From Glandiceps talaboti (Eukaryota; Hemichordata; Enteropneusta; Spengelidae), in the NCBI RefSeq assembly GCF_964340395.1, contig NC_135566.1:1202501-1266500 (forward strand): DNA of 64,000 nucleotides, in the 5' to 3' direction. The notes under the pieces were generated by a model, which was not told where the DNA came from, ran no database searches, and saw nothing but the letters and a program-made list of their open reading frames with translations. Made by a program: the position numbers and the translations under genes. Positions within the stretch are counted from its first letter, which is position 1. Each line of letters starts with the position of its first letter. This document shows, piece by piece, positions 13,936-26,720 of the stretch.

Positions 13936-15010
13936 CACAGTGTGGGCAGAAAGGCTCCTATTGAGAATAGTGTACAGCATGGGTAGGAAGGCTCCTATTG
14001 AGCATAGTGTATAGTGTGGGCAGGAAGGCTCCTATTGACAATAGTGTATAGTGTGGGCAGGAAGGCTCCTAGTGACAATAGTGTATAGTGTGGGCAGAAA
14101 GGCTCATATTGACAATAGTGTACAGCATGGGTAGGAAGGCTCCTATTGAGAATAGTGTATAGTGTGGGCAGGAAGGCTCCTATTGACAATAGTGTAAAGT
14201 CTGGGTCAGAAGGCTCCTAGTGACAATAGTGTATAGTGTGGGCAGGAAGGCTCCTATTGACAATAGTGTATAGTGTGGGCTGGAAGGCTCCTATTGACAA
14301 TAGTGTATAGTGTGGGCAGGAAGGCTCCTATTGACAATAGTGTATAGTGTGGGCTGGAAGGCTCCTAGTGACAATAGTGTATAGTGTGGGCAGGAAGGCT
14401 CCTATTGACAATAGTGTAGAGTGTGGGCAGGAAGGCTCCTATTGACAATAATGTACACAGTGTGGGCAGGAAGGCTCCTATTGACAATAGTGTACACAGT
14501 GTGGGCAGGAAGGCTCCTATTGACAAAAGTGTACAGTGTGGGTCAGAAGGCTCCTATTGACAATAGTGTATAGTGTGGGCAGGAAGGCTCATGTTGACAA
14601 TAGTGTATAGTGTGGGTCAGAAGGCTCCTATTGACAATAGTGTACACAATGTGGGCAGGAAGGCTCATATTGACAATAGTGTACACAATGTGGGCAGGAA
14701 GGCTCCTATTGACAATAGTGTACACAGTGTGGGCTGGAAGGTTCCTATTGACAATAGTGTATAGTGTGGGCTGGAAGGCTCCTATTGACAATAGTATACA
14801 CAGTGTGGGTCAGAAGGTTCCTATTGACAGTAGTGTATAGTGTGGGCAGAAAGGCTCATGTTGACAATAGTGTACACAATGTGGGCAGGAAGGCTCCTAT
14901 GGACAATAGTGTAATGTCTGGGTCAGAAGGCTCCTATTGACAATAGTGTATAGTGTGGGCATGAAGGCTCCTATTGACAATAGTGTATAGTGTGGGCAGG
15001 AAGACTCGTA
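13936..15010. repeat. Minisatellite, about 37-bp unit, about 28 copies
   Basis: The repeated core is GTGTGGGCAGGAAGGCTCCT, then ATTGACAATAGTGTATA. Spacing varies by a few bases through ATA/ACACA endings. Variants (GGTCAGAAGG, GGGCTGGAAGG, TCATATTG) are interspersed rather than clustered. The frames seen here on both strands are products of the repeat. The array lies at the transition from CpG-normal to CpG-poor DNA. Confidence 0.95.
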
Positions 15011-15287
15011 TCGAAAATGATTGGATGAAAGGCACATGTATTCAATGGCAAGACCGTTCTCTGATACACAAAAATCTCTACTTTCCAAAGATACGATAAA
15101 AGGTCAGTTATGTCAAATCCAAAACCTGACATTAACCCTACTCATTATACATTCATGTGAAACATGGTCCATTCATTAACTTGGTAATCGGAGTGAAGTC
15201 TGACCATAATCAAGGTGAAGGCTTAATTCACTTAATCTACTCGGTGGATTTCATATCTACTGTGCCATGTCCTTTGTCTCCTATTTG

Positions 15288-15447
<160 letters not shown>

Positions 15448-15761
15448 ATGTCCTGTATGTGCCTACCCCTTCTGAGGAGGTGCAAGAGGACAATAGAACA
15501 ATAATCATATGGCGATGTTACAGAATGAAATAAAATGGCATGGTAAATAAAATGAACTGAGCCTTCCCCTTTATTTAAAATGAATGATTAACACTCCATG
15601 AATTCTGTGATTTCTTTCAGCTAGTACAAACATAAAACACAACCTATTATTTCACCAAAGAATAGCAATAGAGTCAACAGGGTCTTTGCCTATGTTTCAT
15701 AAACCTAACAGTACATAATCCATGACAATGATAATGATGGTGATAAGAGCATTTGCTCAAT

Positions 15762-15834
15762 TTTGACTCAGCTGGTAGAGTACTCTGACTTGATCTTAAC
15801 AAAGATGTTATATTAAAACTGTTCAACTTTGAGC
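15762..15834 (+). repeat. Degenerate tRNA-like (SINE head) fragment
   Basis: The string GACTCAGCTGGTAGAGTACTC resembles a tRNA D-arm / box A of the TAGCTCAGTNGGTAGAGC type. About 40 bp downstream, TTCAACTTTGAGCC resembles a decayed box B and T-arm. It is too diverged to be a working tRNA and reads as an old SINE remnant. Confidence 0.35.
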
Positions 15835-16440
15835 CTATGTGTATGCAATCACTCCTATCCTTGGCTATCTTAGGTGTACTGGTGATGCAAATATCTACTG
15901 TCTGAAATTAATCTCATCCTTGACAATCTTTGAGGTAAAGGGTGATGCAAATATCTGATGGGGCTTTATATGTATGAAAACTAAACTTTATTGATTACGT
16001 TGTTGATACAGACTACATTATTGTCATTGAGAAAACACAGTATATGATGTGATTTGATTACATTGTCAACAGAGAGTCAATATTAATGAGAGAGAGCTAT
16101 GACAGGTAATATTGAAAACAAACATCACTATTCTTTACATGACAGTAGTAAAATAACATTTCATAGTTGTGTGATTTATTATACTACAAAGTAGTAGGTT
16201 TTTTACTCGTTGTATTTTGTATTAAGATCTATCAGTGATTCTGTATCCAAGTGGTTGCATACACAATGAACAGGCCACCATTGTGAGAACGTGATAGTAA
16301 AATAAAATATCTAGGGTCCAAAAAAGTACAATATAACAGGTTACATCTCAGGAATGGGCATTCTCTCAGTGCAATAACACACACACTTTATCTATTAAGG
16401 TTCATCATCACACAACTGAGTCTCAACTGAAACAGTTACA

Positions 16441-16976
16441 ATTTCATGTATGAAATACCACCACCAATTTCATATATGAAATACCACCACCAATTTCATA
16501 TATGAAATACCACCACCAATTTCATATATGAAATACCACCACTCATTTCATATATGAAATACCACCACTCATTTCATATATGAAATACCACCACCAATTT
16601 CATATATGAAATACCACCACTCATTTCATATATGAAATACCACCACCAATTTCATATATGAAATACCACCACCAATTTCATATATGAAATACCACCACTC
16701 ATTTCATATATGAAATACCACCACCAATTTCATATATGAAATACCACCACTCATTTCATATATGAAATACCACCACCAATTTCATATATGAAATACCACC
16801 ACCAATTTCATATATGAAATACCACCACCAATTTCATATATGAAATACCACCACTCATTTCATATATGAAATACCACCACTCATTTCATATATGAAATAC
16901 CACCACTCATTTCATATATGAAATACCACCACTCATTTCATATATGAAATATCACCACTTCATATATGAAGTGGCA
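16441..16976. repeat. 26-bp array of 16-bp perfect palindromes, about 21 copies
   Basis: Each unit is the palindrome ATTTCATATATGAAAT plus a 10-bp spacer ending either CCACCA or CCACTC. The two spacer types alternate irregularly along the array. The last copy has changed both arms together, giving the 20-nt perfect palindrome CCACTTCATATATGAAGTGG. The first copy carries TG in the centre. Confidence 0.95.
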
Positions 16977-18136
16977 CCAATGCAGCACAAAGATATCACC
17001 CTTGTGCATGACAGCCCAAGTTGAGGTCATTTCAAGAAGACAAAGTTGACCTCAGAATTGCAGAGTTATTTGAAAGAAGTGTGAATCTTAAAATGTACTC
17101 AGGCATGGAATATCATTTTTACATAGCCCAGAGAGTTGGCTATCTGTTTATTTGTGTTCACAGTTATTGTTATTGTTTACTGAATACTGATAATAATCAC
17201 TGCAATAAATCAAACTTCTGGGTTTGTTTCATACTAATGATCCCAGCCTGCCGAATAGCTCTCTCCACAAATAAAAAGAAAAATAAACATAGCAGATCAA
17301 AATAAACCTTGCAAAAATAACCCCTGAGATTTGTCACAACTACTGATGAGATTAAAGTCTGTTAGATGTCTTTCCAGAGTTTTTCAACAATTATAATTTT
17401 ATTTATTTTTGATCACAGACAAATTCCTTATGTGCAATTGTAATATTTCTTAAGTTTTAATGAATAAACTAATCAAGAAACAGCATCTTGGTCTATCATC
17501 AAATTATTTTATTGCTTTCAAGATCTAATTTTTCTAATACTTGATGACTCTATACTTTCAGTTGACAGGTACTAGTTCTTTGAGAAGAACAAAGGTCAGA
17601 CTGATCTTATCTCAGCTACATTATTTTAGCCTTGGAGACCTGGAAAAGTCATTTTTATCAATCCCGCTACACATGAACTATGTAAAATAAAGTGATAAAA
17701 CTAAAAACTAAGGCTGACAAGGGTCTACTATACACAGGGGTGAGGCATTATGGGAAATAAATAATGTTAGGAGCTTCTCCTTTATTCTGATAGCTGACCC
17801 AGTGTAGTATGAGTACTGAAGCTTCTAACATTGGCATGGTGAGTTTTCTGGGTCCCTAAATGCACCTAACATAAAATCAGTCTTGCCTTTGTTTTACAAT
17901 CAAACCAGAAAGACTTTACAGTTTAAATCAGACAGCAAGATATTTTTATCAAACACGTTTTTTTTTGTTTGTTACAAATTGCACAAACAAAATACAGGCA
18001 CTGACAGCATGCATACATATGAATTATTACATTTTATCTCACTGTCAACATAAACAAACAGTTTTGTGTTTGAATCTTCCATGTTTCATCCAACAGCAAT
18101 GCTGACTTGTCTTCACAGTAAGATAAAATGTATCAT

Positions 18137-18387
18137 ATAGTCACTCTAGTTTGGTAGTAACAAGTCTATTTCTATTAAATTGAAAATCTATAGTCACTCT
18201 GGTTTGGTAGTAACAAGTCTATTTCTATTAAATTGAAAATCTATAGTCACTCTAGTTTGGTAGTAACAAGTCTATTTCTGTTAAATTGAAAAACTATAGT
18301 CACTCTGGTTTGGTAGTAACAAGTCTATTTCTATTAAATTGAAAATCTATAGTCACTCTGGTTTGGTAGTAACAAGTCTATATCTAT
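18137..18387. repeat. 53-bp tandem repeat, about 4.6 copies, in the 3' UTR or just beyond
   Basis: Units begin ATAGTCACTCTRGTTTGG and end TTAAATTGAAAATCT, with only one or two substitutions between copies. The array starts about 30 bp beyond the stop codon of the minus-strand gene, so it is probably transcribed as part of its 3' UTR. Confidence 0.9.
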
Positions 18388-18417
18388 GTAGGTCCTAGGA
18401 GTGGGCTCAATGGAAGA

Positions 18418-18696
18418 TCAGAATTCTTCAGCCGCAAAGTCTTCATAATTATAGAGTCTATATATATACACAGCCACGAAGACAAACACTTGCCATAATC
18501 TAGACAAACCAAAGTCTGCCACAAGTCCTTGGAATACTTGATTCCCAATGGCATCTTTACAACTGTATGCTTCAATGTTGTACACTACTAGCTGTGTGTA
18601 TACAAATATTAACGTCAGTTTGATGATCAATGGCGACTTCCAGTTTAGAAGTGATGTAGTGTTGATTTCTTCCTCTAAATAACTCTGGCTAGGTGC
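18418..18696 (-). CDS. Last coding exon of an unidentified multi-pass membrane protein
   Basis: On the minus strand a good acceptor (pyrimidine run then TTTTCAG) at 18697 opens a 92-codon frame that ends in TGA at 18420-18418. Only phase 0 is open. The product begins APSQSYLEEEINTTSLLNWK, has a hydrophobic segment (LIIKLTLIFVYTQLVVYN, about residues 23-40) and a second (LWQVFVFVAVYIY, about residues 67-79), and finishes NYEDFAAEEF. An NTT sequon precedes the first membrane segment. CpGs are kept here although the surroundings have lost them, which fits selection on codons. I do not recognise the family. Downstream, TTTATT (AATAAA on the minus strand) near 17781 and 17398-17407 are possible poly(A) signals. 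Confidence 0.78.
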   Translation of the reverse strand, partial: APSQSYLEEEINTTSLLNWKSPLIIKLTLIFVYTQLVVYNIEAYSCKDAIGNQVFQGLVADFGLSRLWQVFVFVAVYIYRLYNYEDFAAEEF

Positions 18697-21631
18697 CTGA
18701 AAATGGGAAGAATGAACATAGATTTTATCAAAATTGTGGTTCTGTTGTCATAATGGTTTAGGTCTGAGTGAGGGTGGTATAATTTTAGAATTAACTTTTT
18801 TTGTAATTGGTATTTTGTTGTATATTATTTTCAAATCTGTATTCCTATTTGTTGGAGTATCAATGCACAGACCAATACAAGAGTTAATGTTACAGACAGT
18901 GAGTGGGCAAGACATACAAGTTTCTAATAGTCATTTAACTCAACCCCCACCTAAATTATGATATTACATATCGTCAAATTTTAGCAGCTTTCACTTCTCC
19001 ATTCATTGATTCTAGCACCATTGTGAAACAATGCATTTTTTAAAGCTTAAAATGTCATAACAACTTAGCTTGGGACGTTTACAATTCGTCCAAACATTAC
19101 TTTGTGATATTTACTGTAGTGACTTCATCACTGATAAATATTATGGAAAGGTCTTTGATTCATGTACACAGAAAGTAATGACCTGCACGCTAGCTGAATG
19201 CTTGTTTACATGTCATGTCAGGTGATGTGAATATAACCACGTACCACACCTAATTCAAGTAGGGCTACTCAGCAGTTTATGCACACTTGTTTCAAACTTT
19301 TAAAAACCTCAAAGTGTGTTTGTATACAGTGAAGTAGTAGAAACATAATCTGATGTTAGACAAGGTACAGAAGTGTTCAAATCTCAGCTAGTACATTGAG
19401 TATTTGATGTGCATGTAACCGAGAAGGAGATCATAGCAAGGCCATGCAACTCTGGTACAGTATGGCAACTGTGGAATGTGACATCCCAAACATCACTACA
19501 CCCACAAGTCTGTTACTTCGGTTTAGTCTGTTGCCAGCTACAAAAAATGTCTAGTCTAGATGCTAACATGGTGTCAAATTATCTCTGACCCCATACAGAG
19601 AGATCTTAAGATTTGATGAAGGAATCCACTAGACTTGTGAATTTCTAACATTTTAGAACCCTGGGAAATGACATCAGTATAAACTCCAGTGTACCTTAGT
19701 TTCATCCACATTCTGTAACCATAATTTCGGTCAGGGGGGCAGAGAGGTCGGGCATATCTACTTAAATGTGTTAAAGTCAGATAACATTCACAATTTCCAA
19801 TGGATTCTACATCATCATATTGTTTAGTACATACAAATCAAGGGGAAGGTATATTATTTTCTAATACTGTCATTACTTTCAAAAGCTACAATTGCAAAAT
19901 TAATTAGCAAGATATATTGACATTGTTGTTGCCTTGTATGTTTGTAGTTATTGGTCATTAAAATCTTAATATTATGGTTCTAACTTCTATGCATGACTGA
20001 CTCCTTAACCCAATTTTGGACTCTCAAACTGATCTGAAGGACTGACGATTTATTGGAGAGCTTTTTAGAACAAGCCACACAGACTTACACAGATGTGTTC
20101 AATATTTACTTGAAATATTTCTGGCATTCAATATCATTAATGATCATTGGAGAACAAATGGTTTTGAAAGTTTATAAACTATGATATTAATGTTTGGGAT
20201 GACATTTTACTGTTAAGTCAGGATTCTAAATGACGTAGAAGAGTGTACTTTGACTTGTAAACTAACTAGGTTTGTCTACCACACTGCCTCTAAACCAGGA
20301 GGGCAGGATGTGATATATAATCAAAACAGGAAACAGTTGGTGATGTTTGACACTTGAGATGACTTGGTTACTTAGAAACTGCTTCCGACAGACATTAGCA
20401 TGTGCTCTCTGGTTCTAAGTATATGACCTCTGTCCATTTCTGAGTCATATCCACTGACCTGTAGCCATTTCACAACCACTTCTTTACACAAAGTGTAATA
20501 GTTAGAATATGTCTGCATGAATTGAATCTATATCTGTTTCACAACATTCTAGTTGCATCGAATCGAGATTGCTCGTGAAAAGATGATTCGATGCCCAGAA
20601 TAACATCTAGTGTCACACTCACTGCTTTAGACAACAATTCATCATATATGTAAGTCCATTTCTACATCCATTTAAAAGCCAATTCTTTTTTAGTCCTGCT
20701 TACTTACATTTCTACCTGTGCTTCACACATCACTAGGTCTGCAAACACAACTTAATACTTAATTTCTTTACATGAACAGTGTGATCATCTGTGCAAACTT
20801 TTCTTTGTGTATTAAATCTCAGTGTTCATCTCAGTCATTTCTACATGTTTCCATGTTGGAGCCATTTCATTGCATAAGTTATAAAAAAACTATTATAGTG
20901 AGAATGAATGTTCATGGACTCTGGCTTCCTACTTGATACAGAAAATTTCTCTTCAGAGTCAACAAATTTCGTGAAAGCGAGTCCCTAACTTTTGTTGACG
21001 CCTCGCCAGCATTGTCACTGTAGTACACCCCTGGCTCTGACCACTGTAGTAAACCCTGATAATACTGACGAGATGTCAGTGATAATAATATCAAAATGGG
21101 ACTTCCAACCTTCCAATAAATGTTTTGACTCTGTGAATAGAAATTGTTTTATTATTAAGCATATCTTTATTGTGTGTCAATATATTAATGTCATATTTCA
21201 TATTAAAGGTGTCAATTTTGATATGAGTCATAATTATTTGTAGACCCATTAGTAGTTGCTAGTTTTATTTCTAATGCAATATTTCTGCTCTATCTGTTTC
21301 AAATACTGGCATTTTTCTCTACAATGTATATGCTAATTAAATAGTTATCACTACGTCACTAACCATGCTAACCATGCATGTACAGTTTTTCAACTCCTAT
21401 TTACAGGTGTTTGCAGGTCGTTAACCTAGCCAGTAGTACCCCTTATTTTAACCAAAAAAAGTAACTGATTCACTATCACCATATTACTAGTATTACAATT
21501 AATTACTGAATGCAATTAAGTCATCATATTTACCAACATACTGAACATGTATGAAAACATTGTGTAGATGTACTGTATGTGTCTATTAGCAAGTAGACTA
21601 TATGATTATGATAGAGGTCCATATTTGGGAT

Positions 21632-21940
21632 GTTTGGGTTTGTTGTGTGTTATGGGTTGTTTTATGGGTTGTTTGGGTTTTGGGTTTTATGGGTTGTTTT
21701 GGTTTGTGTTTTATGGGTTGTTTGGGTTTGTGTTTTATGGGTTGTTTTGGTTTGTGTTTTATGGGTTGTTTTGGTTTGTGTTTTATGAGTTGTTTGGGTT
21801 TGTTGTTTTTTATGGGTTGTTTGGGTTTGTATCTTATGAGTTGTTTGGGTTTTTGTGCTCTATGAGTTGTTTGGGTTTGTTGTGTTTATGGGTTGTTTAG
21901 GTTTGTGTTTATGGGTTGCTTAGGTTTGTGTTTTATAGGG
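21632..21940. repeat. GT-rich minisatellite, about 24-27-bp unit
   Basis: About a dozen units of TTATGGGTTGTTTGGGTTTG with variable T runs. The plus strand is strongly purine/T asymmetric with G-runs. The hydrophobic open frames seen here are repeat artefacts. Confidence 0.9.
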
Positions 21941-23491
21941 TTGAGATGTAGGGTTGAAGGGTCTATTGGCTCATGGATTGTATGAAAGAAGTCTATGTTT
22001 GTTTTTTGTGGGTTGAGATGTATGGTATAAGTGTCTAACATCAAGAGAGGGTATTGGCGGTATGAAAGAAATCTAAATCATATTTCATTTGTCTGGGTAT
22101 GGGTTTTGTCCTCAGGGTTTTGTGTGTGATACGTACAGTTTAAGTATCTAATTATACCACTATATATGACAAATTATGGGCTATATGAGAGAATTTTACA
22201 TTTGGCTGTTTGTATGCTATGGATTTTGTAGGTTGAAACAGATACACTGTATCCGGTGTTATGATATCAGATAGTATACTGTGCTACTGAGTTGCAATGA
22301 ACACTACATGTATATATAATTCACTGGATGAGTTAGGAATTAGAGGGTGGGGTTGGCAATAAGTTAGAAGTACAAAAAGGCTACACCACATCATGAAGTT
22401 ACAATAAACAATGCAATCTGATATTATTGAAGTACACAGTGTCTGTTGAATTGTACCCCGATGTATTTACATCTAACCCACTATGTCTTCCTATGGTGCC
22501 CACTTTCTGGTATAGGATTATTAGAAGAACTGGCTTCCCCATGACATTTACAAAGATTCCACAGGACCTCAGTAATCACAGTCTGGTATCTTGAATTAGC
22601 TAGAGTGTATAAGTAGACAAGAATTAGTCTATTGCTATCCTTTACTGAAACTTAAGGTATCTTTTTGGAGTAGAGGTGATTCGATACCACGTTGGGTTGG
22701 CATCCACACTAACAAAGAGTTATACAAGGCCATACAACTATAGGACACAATAATGGTTACAGTACTTTGCAAACTCAATTTTGGTTAGAGAACCATTTTC
22801 ATGCACTATTCCATTTTTGTGAATTCATGTCATTTAAAAACATAGTTAAAAAGTGAAAGAAAAACCATAAATCATACAAATATTGAAAGATATAATTCAT
22901 TTTTTTTTTGCTGCTTTGTGAAATTACACCCTGATAATGATGACATGATGACAATTATTTAGTATGCCTGTTTTTCTCCTAAAATCATAGAATGATCTAT
23001 AACACTTGAAGTGACAGCAACACACTACTGGATGAAATCAATATGTATCACGTGTTGTGAAGGAGTTTTCAGCTTGCAGTCGTTACTGTACAAAGCAAAC
23101 ATTGCAATTTGTTAATGGAACTTAACAAAATTAATTAATTTCCATTTTTTGGTCGAGTGATAATTAAAGATGCATGATGGATAGTAAAGGCCGAAAAGTA
23201 AACATATGTAATGGTGAAACCGCATTAGTGTTTTCAACATCTTTCAATTTGTGGGTTGTAATACATGTTAGAAACACTCTACACATGTCCCATTATATCA
23301 TTTATATCATTCACTTTAATATGACCGGTCATTTCTAAATAACATATAGAAAAATTTCAAACTAAAAATACACAGGGAGTATAGTAGAATGTCACACTTG
23401 TATTGAATGTACAGAACATTCATAGATTATTGACTCAGAATATGACAGAGTAACAAAATAATGAAAAAAAAAAATAAGACTCAGTAGAAGA

Positions 23492-23514
23492 CACGCACGC
23501 ACGCACACATGCAC

Positions 23515-23570
<56 letters not shown>
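23492..23570. repeat. (CGCA)n-(AC)n microsatellite
   Basis: ACGCACGC-type tetramers run into about 50 bp of pure AC. Confidence 0.95.
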
Positions 23571-23571
<1 letters not shown>

Positions 23572-23775
23572 GATGGACAAAACCCATTGTAATAGTCCCT
23601 TCCTTCAGGGGACTAACTAAATTTCAGAACCAATTTGCTCAATATTTTTTGAATTTATGTTTTTTTTACCCAAATCACAAACCTGTATGGTGCAATAATT
23701 TTGAATTTGACAATTTCCCAAATAAACACCCAAAGTAACACCCTCTGGGCATTTACTTTATTTAATTGTTTATGC

Positions 23776-23823
23776 AGACAGACAGACAGACAGTCAGACA
23801 GACAGACAGACAGACAGACAGAC
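23776..23823. repeat. (CAGA)n microsatellite
   Basis: About 12 CAGA tetramers with one GTCAG interruption. Confidence 0.95.
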
Positions 23824-24455
23824 ACTTCACTATGTCTGTAGCAATACTGAACTTATAGTCCAGTTTTGCTAAGAAAAACTACTTAAAGCATTCTTGCTGT
23901 CTCTTTCTCTATAGCATGCTTTCATTCATATTATAGAAAACAAAAACACTCTTTCCAACAAATATTCTATCTAATAGTCTAACACAAAATAAAATTACTG
24001 AAATTTTGATATAAATCTTAAAGTAACTACTTCCTGCATCAAAATCACAAGCATAGATCATAAATAATTCCTGGAATAAAAATGTTTAAGTTCGATAATA
24101 AAGCTGGAGATATTAACCCATGGTGTTATCTTCTACTTTGCAGCTTTCAAATCTATACTTTATCATGCATGGTGCTTCAACCATTTAACACCTTCAATCC
24201 AGCATTTTAGATTCAATTTGAACGGATTTATCTTGTGAATTTTACTCACATTCTTCAATTGTGAGTGATTACGGCATGATAGTGGTACATGAGGGAAGTA
24301 GCAACGTTGCTGTGATTGCATACAAATTGAGAATGACCTCTGCTTTGTAGTGTGGTTTCATAATGAAATAATAACGATGATGATCGGAATTACATTTCAA
24401 CCACTTTTGCATAAAATGAAAAGAGTTATTAGAACAGCTGGAGACCAATCATCAC

Positions 24456-24612
24456 CTTCATGGAATCATTTCCTTCAATTTTGGAAACCATCAGCAAATA
24501 ATCACAAAAATATTGATTTGAAATCAAGTGAAACGTTGACGTCAATGCAACAATACCGTACTGCGAAAACAAGGTTTTGTGATAGACAGGTTCTAATGAC
24601 TCATTTCGGCGG
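24456..24612 (-). CDS. Probable internal exon of the membrane-protein gene
   Basis: Minus-strand acceptor TTTTTGTTGCAATCAG at 24613 and donor AAG|GTGATG at 24456/24455 bound 157 nt. Only one frame is open: one base completing the preceding codon, then 52 codons beginning RRNESLEPVYHKTLF and ending KIEGNDSMK. The exon ends in phase 0, which the last exon requires. A hydrophobic stretch (GIVALTSTFHLI) may be a membrane or re-entrant segment. The segment is CpG-rich in a CpG-poor intron. It also contains the palindrome TGACGTCA, which codes for Thr-Ser and need not be a CRE. A shorter frame on the other strand overlaps. Family unknown. Confidence 0.55.
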
Positions 24613-26692
24613 CTGATTGCAACAAAAATACTAAATACATTGAGGATACTTGCTACAATGTACTTATGATTAGGTGAATCGTTAAAAACTTCGAGTGGAG
24701 AGCTAGAAATATGATCTGCACATTTAGACAACACACGATTTCAAAACACTCCATACTTTAGTAGGAGTTGGCTAAATCTATCCTACTCTGGTATGCATGT
24801 GAAATACATTACAAGTATATATTTGTAACACTTTGATGAGTTGAAGTTTTTAAAGTATATCATTTATCTTACTTCTTAATTTCAACGTCACACTATTAAT
24901 CACACCACAACAATTAGTGCTTTGTATCATTAGGTTTAGGTTACCACTTTTGAAATTAAGAATTCCTCATTTGCGGCTCAGAATATTGACTCTAATAGAC
25001 TCTTAATACATTAACACTTCCATGGTTTTTATTCCATTTCCATACATTTGTCAACACTCATAATTATGATTCCACTTAATTCAAAACGGGTTGCCTTTGA
25101 AGAAATTTTTTTTTTTAGTTATTCCTCTCAGCATGTAGAAGAATATATCAGATTGTAATCATGTTTTCTAACTATGTTATGAGTAGGATATGTAAATCTT
25201 ACTGCCCATATCTAAAACCAAAATATTCCTTCTTATATTTCTAGTCATGTTGTTGTATTTATGAAGCATGTATGTCTAGTGATTACATCCTATCTGCATT
25301 CCACAAATTTACAATTAGTTGACATATAAGTAAATGTTTTGTACTGTTTACATATGGCCATCAAGCCAGTGTACAATGTCCACATTACCATCAATGACAA
25401 GTAGAAAGGAATTCAGCTAATAAGATGTATTACAATGATTCATACAATGGTTTGATATATTTTTTTAAACACCACAAAAATTAATGATAAATATAAGAGG
25501 CTACAGCTACTGACACTTTCAATGTTGAGATGATTTTTCTCCATTTGTGATTGAAATCAGCAGAATTGTACACTAGTTTATCATACAGTTCCTGGGTGTG
25601 ATACAGAAAATATCTACACATCATTCCTTCTATAATGTTACAATGACATACCACTGGATGAAATTTATGATGTGATAAAATCTTATATTTCAATTCAGAA
25701 AGAATTTGTTGTGTCTTGTCCATAATTTAGAGGGACAAAACCTTAATTTATACATTTTTGAGGTGAGATTTATACTGTGTATTTCAAAGTCACTCATAGT
25801 ATTCTACATACTGAAGTATATGTAACCATCACTTGCAATTCACTAATAAACTCAAACTGGATATTAAGATATAACACATATAAATGATCCGATGATGTAA
25901 TTTGTTATACTTGTCAAAAAATATCAAGGAATCAATACGTAGACAATCAGCTGTTCTGACAAAACCAGAAGCCGATTGTAATGTTACAGAAGGCATGCAT
26001 CGATATTAATATCATACTTTTGTGTAAGTATTTACACTTAGAGTAAAAAGCTTATAAACTCAGCTTGTGCCACTTTAACAACAATAAGGTGTGTGATTTT
26101 GTCTTGTTTTTAATAATCCCTGTAGTATTTGTTTTGACATATCTTGTATCTTCCTTTATAAAACAATTTTTGATCATACCATATGGCTCCAGTGAAACTA
26201 AAATTGTATCTACTTTATGTGCTATACATGTGACCAAACTTTTAGAATTACCGGTATGTGCATAGGTAGAAATCTAAAACTACTTACTGACAGTAACAAA
26301 ACCTAGCATGCAGGATTGAATTAATTTTTCGTTTTATTTCATATCTAATGACAAATCTTTACAAAATTTGATTGATAGAGTAAACGAAATGACAAGATGT
26401 TAGAACTATCAAACATTGAAATTAAAACTTGGATCTACAACGATATGTCGTCAAAATCAATTAAAGCTGAAAATGGTGAAAATGCATGATTTGGAAAGAA
26501 ACTAGGGGACAGCTGTGTACATACAGCTGACTATTGACCTTAGTGTTAAAACAACTATGTCTCTTTAGTTCTGTGTTCAGAGTAACAAAATACATCACTG
26601 ACAGTAAAAACGTGCATGTCAAGTAGCTGTTAATAACACCAATCATGTTACCAAATGATCAGTTTCCACGGAAATGACCACACCACACTCAC

Positions 26693-26720
26693 TCATATTT
26701 CGCAGTGTCGTTGTCTTTCT
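26693..26720 (-). CDS. Candidate 28-nt microexon of the membrane-protein gene
   Basis: The minus strand has a T-run, then GCACCAAACAG, an acceptor at 26721, and the strong donor GTGAGT at 26692. The 28 nt enclosed read (E)KDNDTAKY(D) when joined to its neighbours. It needs one base from the preceding exon and leaves two, exactly the phases offered by the 40.1 kb and 24.5 kb exons. The short charged peptide would extend a cytoplasmic loop. Phase fit and local CpG retention are the only support, so this is tentative. Confidence 0.35.

Larger units (their letters stand above)
18700..24450. other. Intron of the minus-strand gene
   Basis: About 5.8 kb of CpG-poor sequence between the 24.5 kb exon and the last exon. 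I see no further exon. It contains the GGGTTGTTTGGGTTTG array (21632-21940), (AC)n at 23513-23570 and (CAGA)n at 23776-23823. Confidence 0.6.

Noticed and set aside
24536-24546. TGACGTCA as a CRE promoter element
   Set aside because: It lies inside the probable 24.5 kb exon, where it reads as ordinary codons (Leu-Thr-Ser).
25481-25723. 80-codon minus-strand frame with ATG (MDKTQQILSELKYK...)
   Set aside because: It reads plausibly, but there is no acceptor or donor, it lies inside an intron of the host gene and the flanks give no promoter or homology clue. Not strong enough to call.
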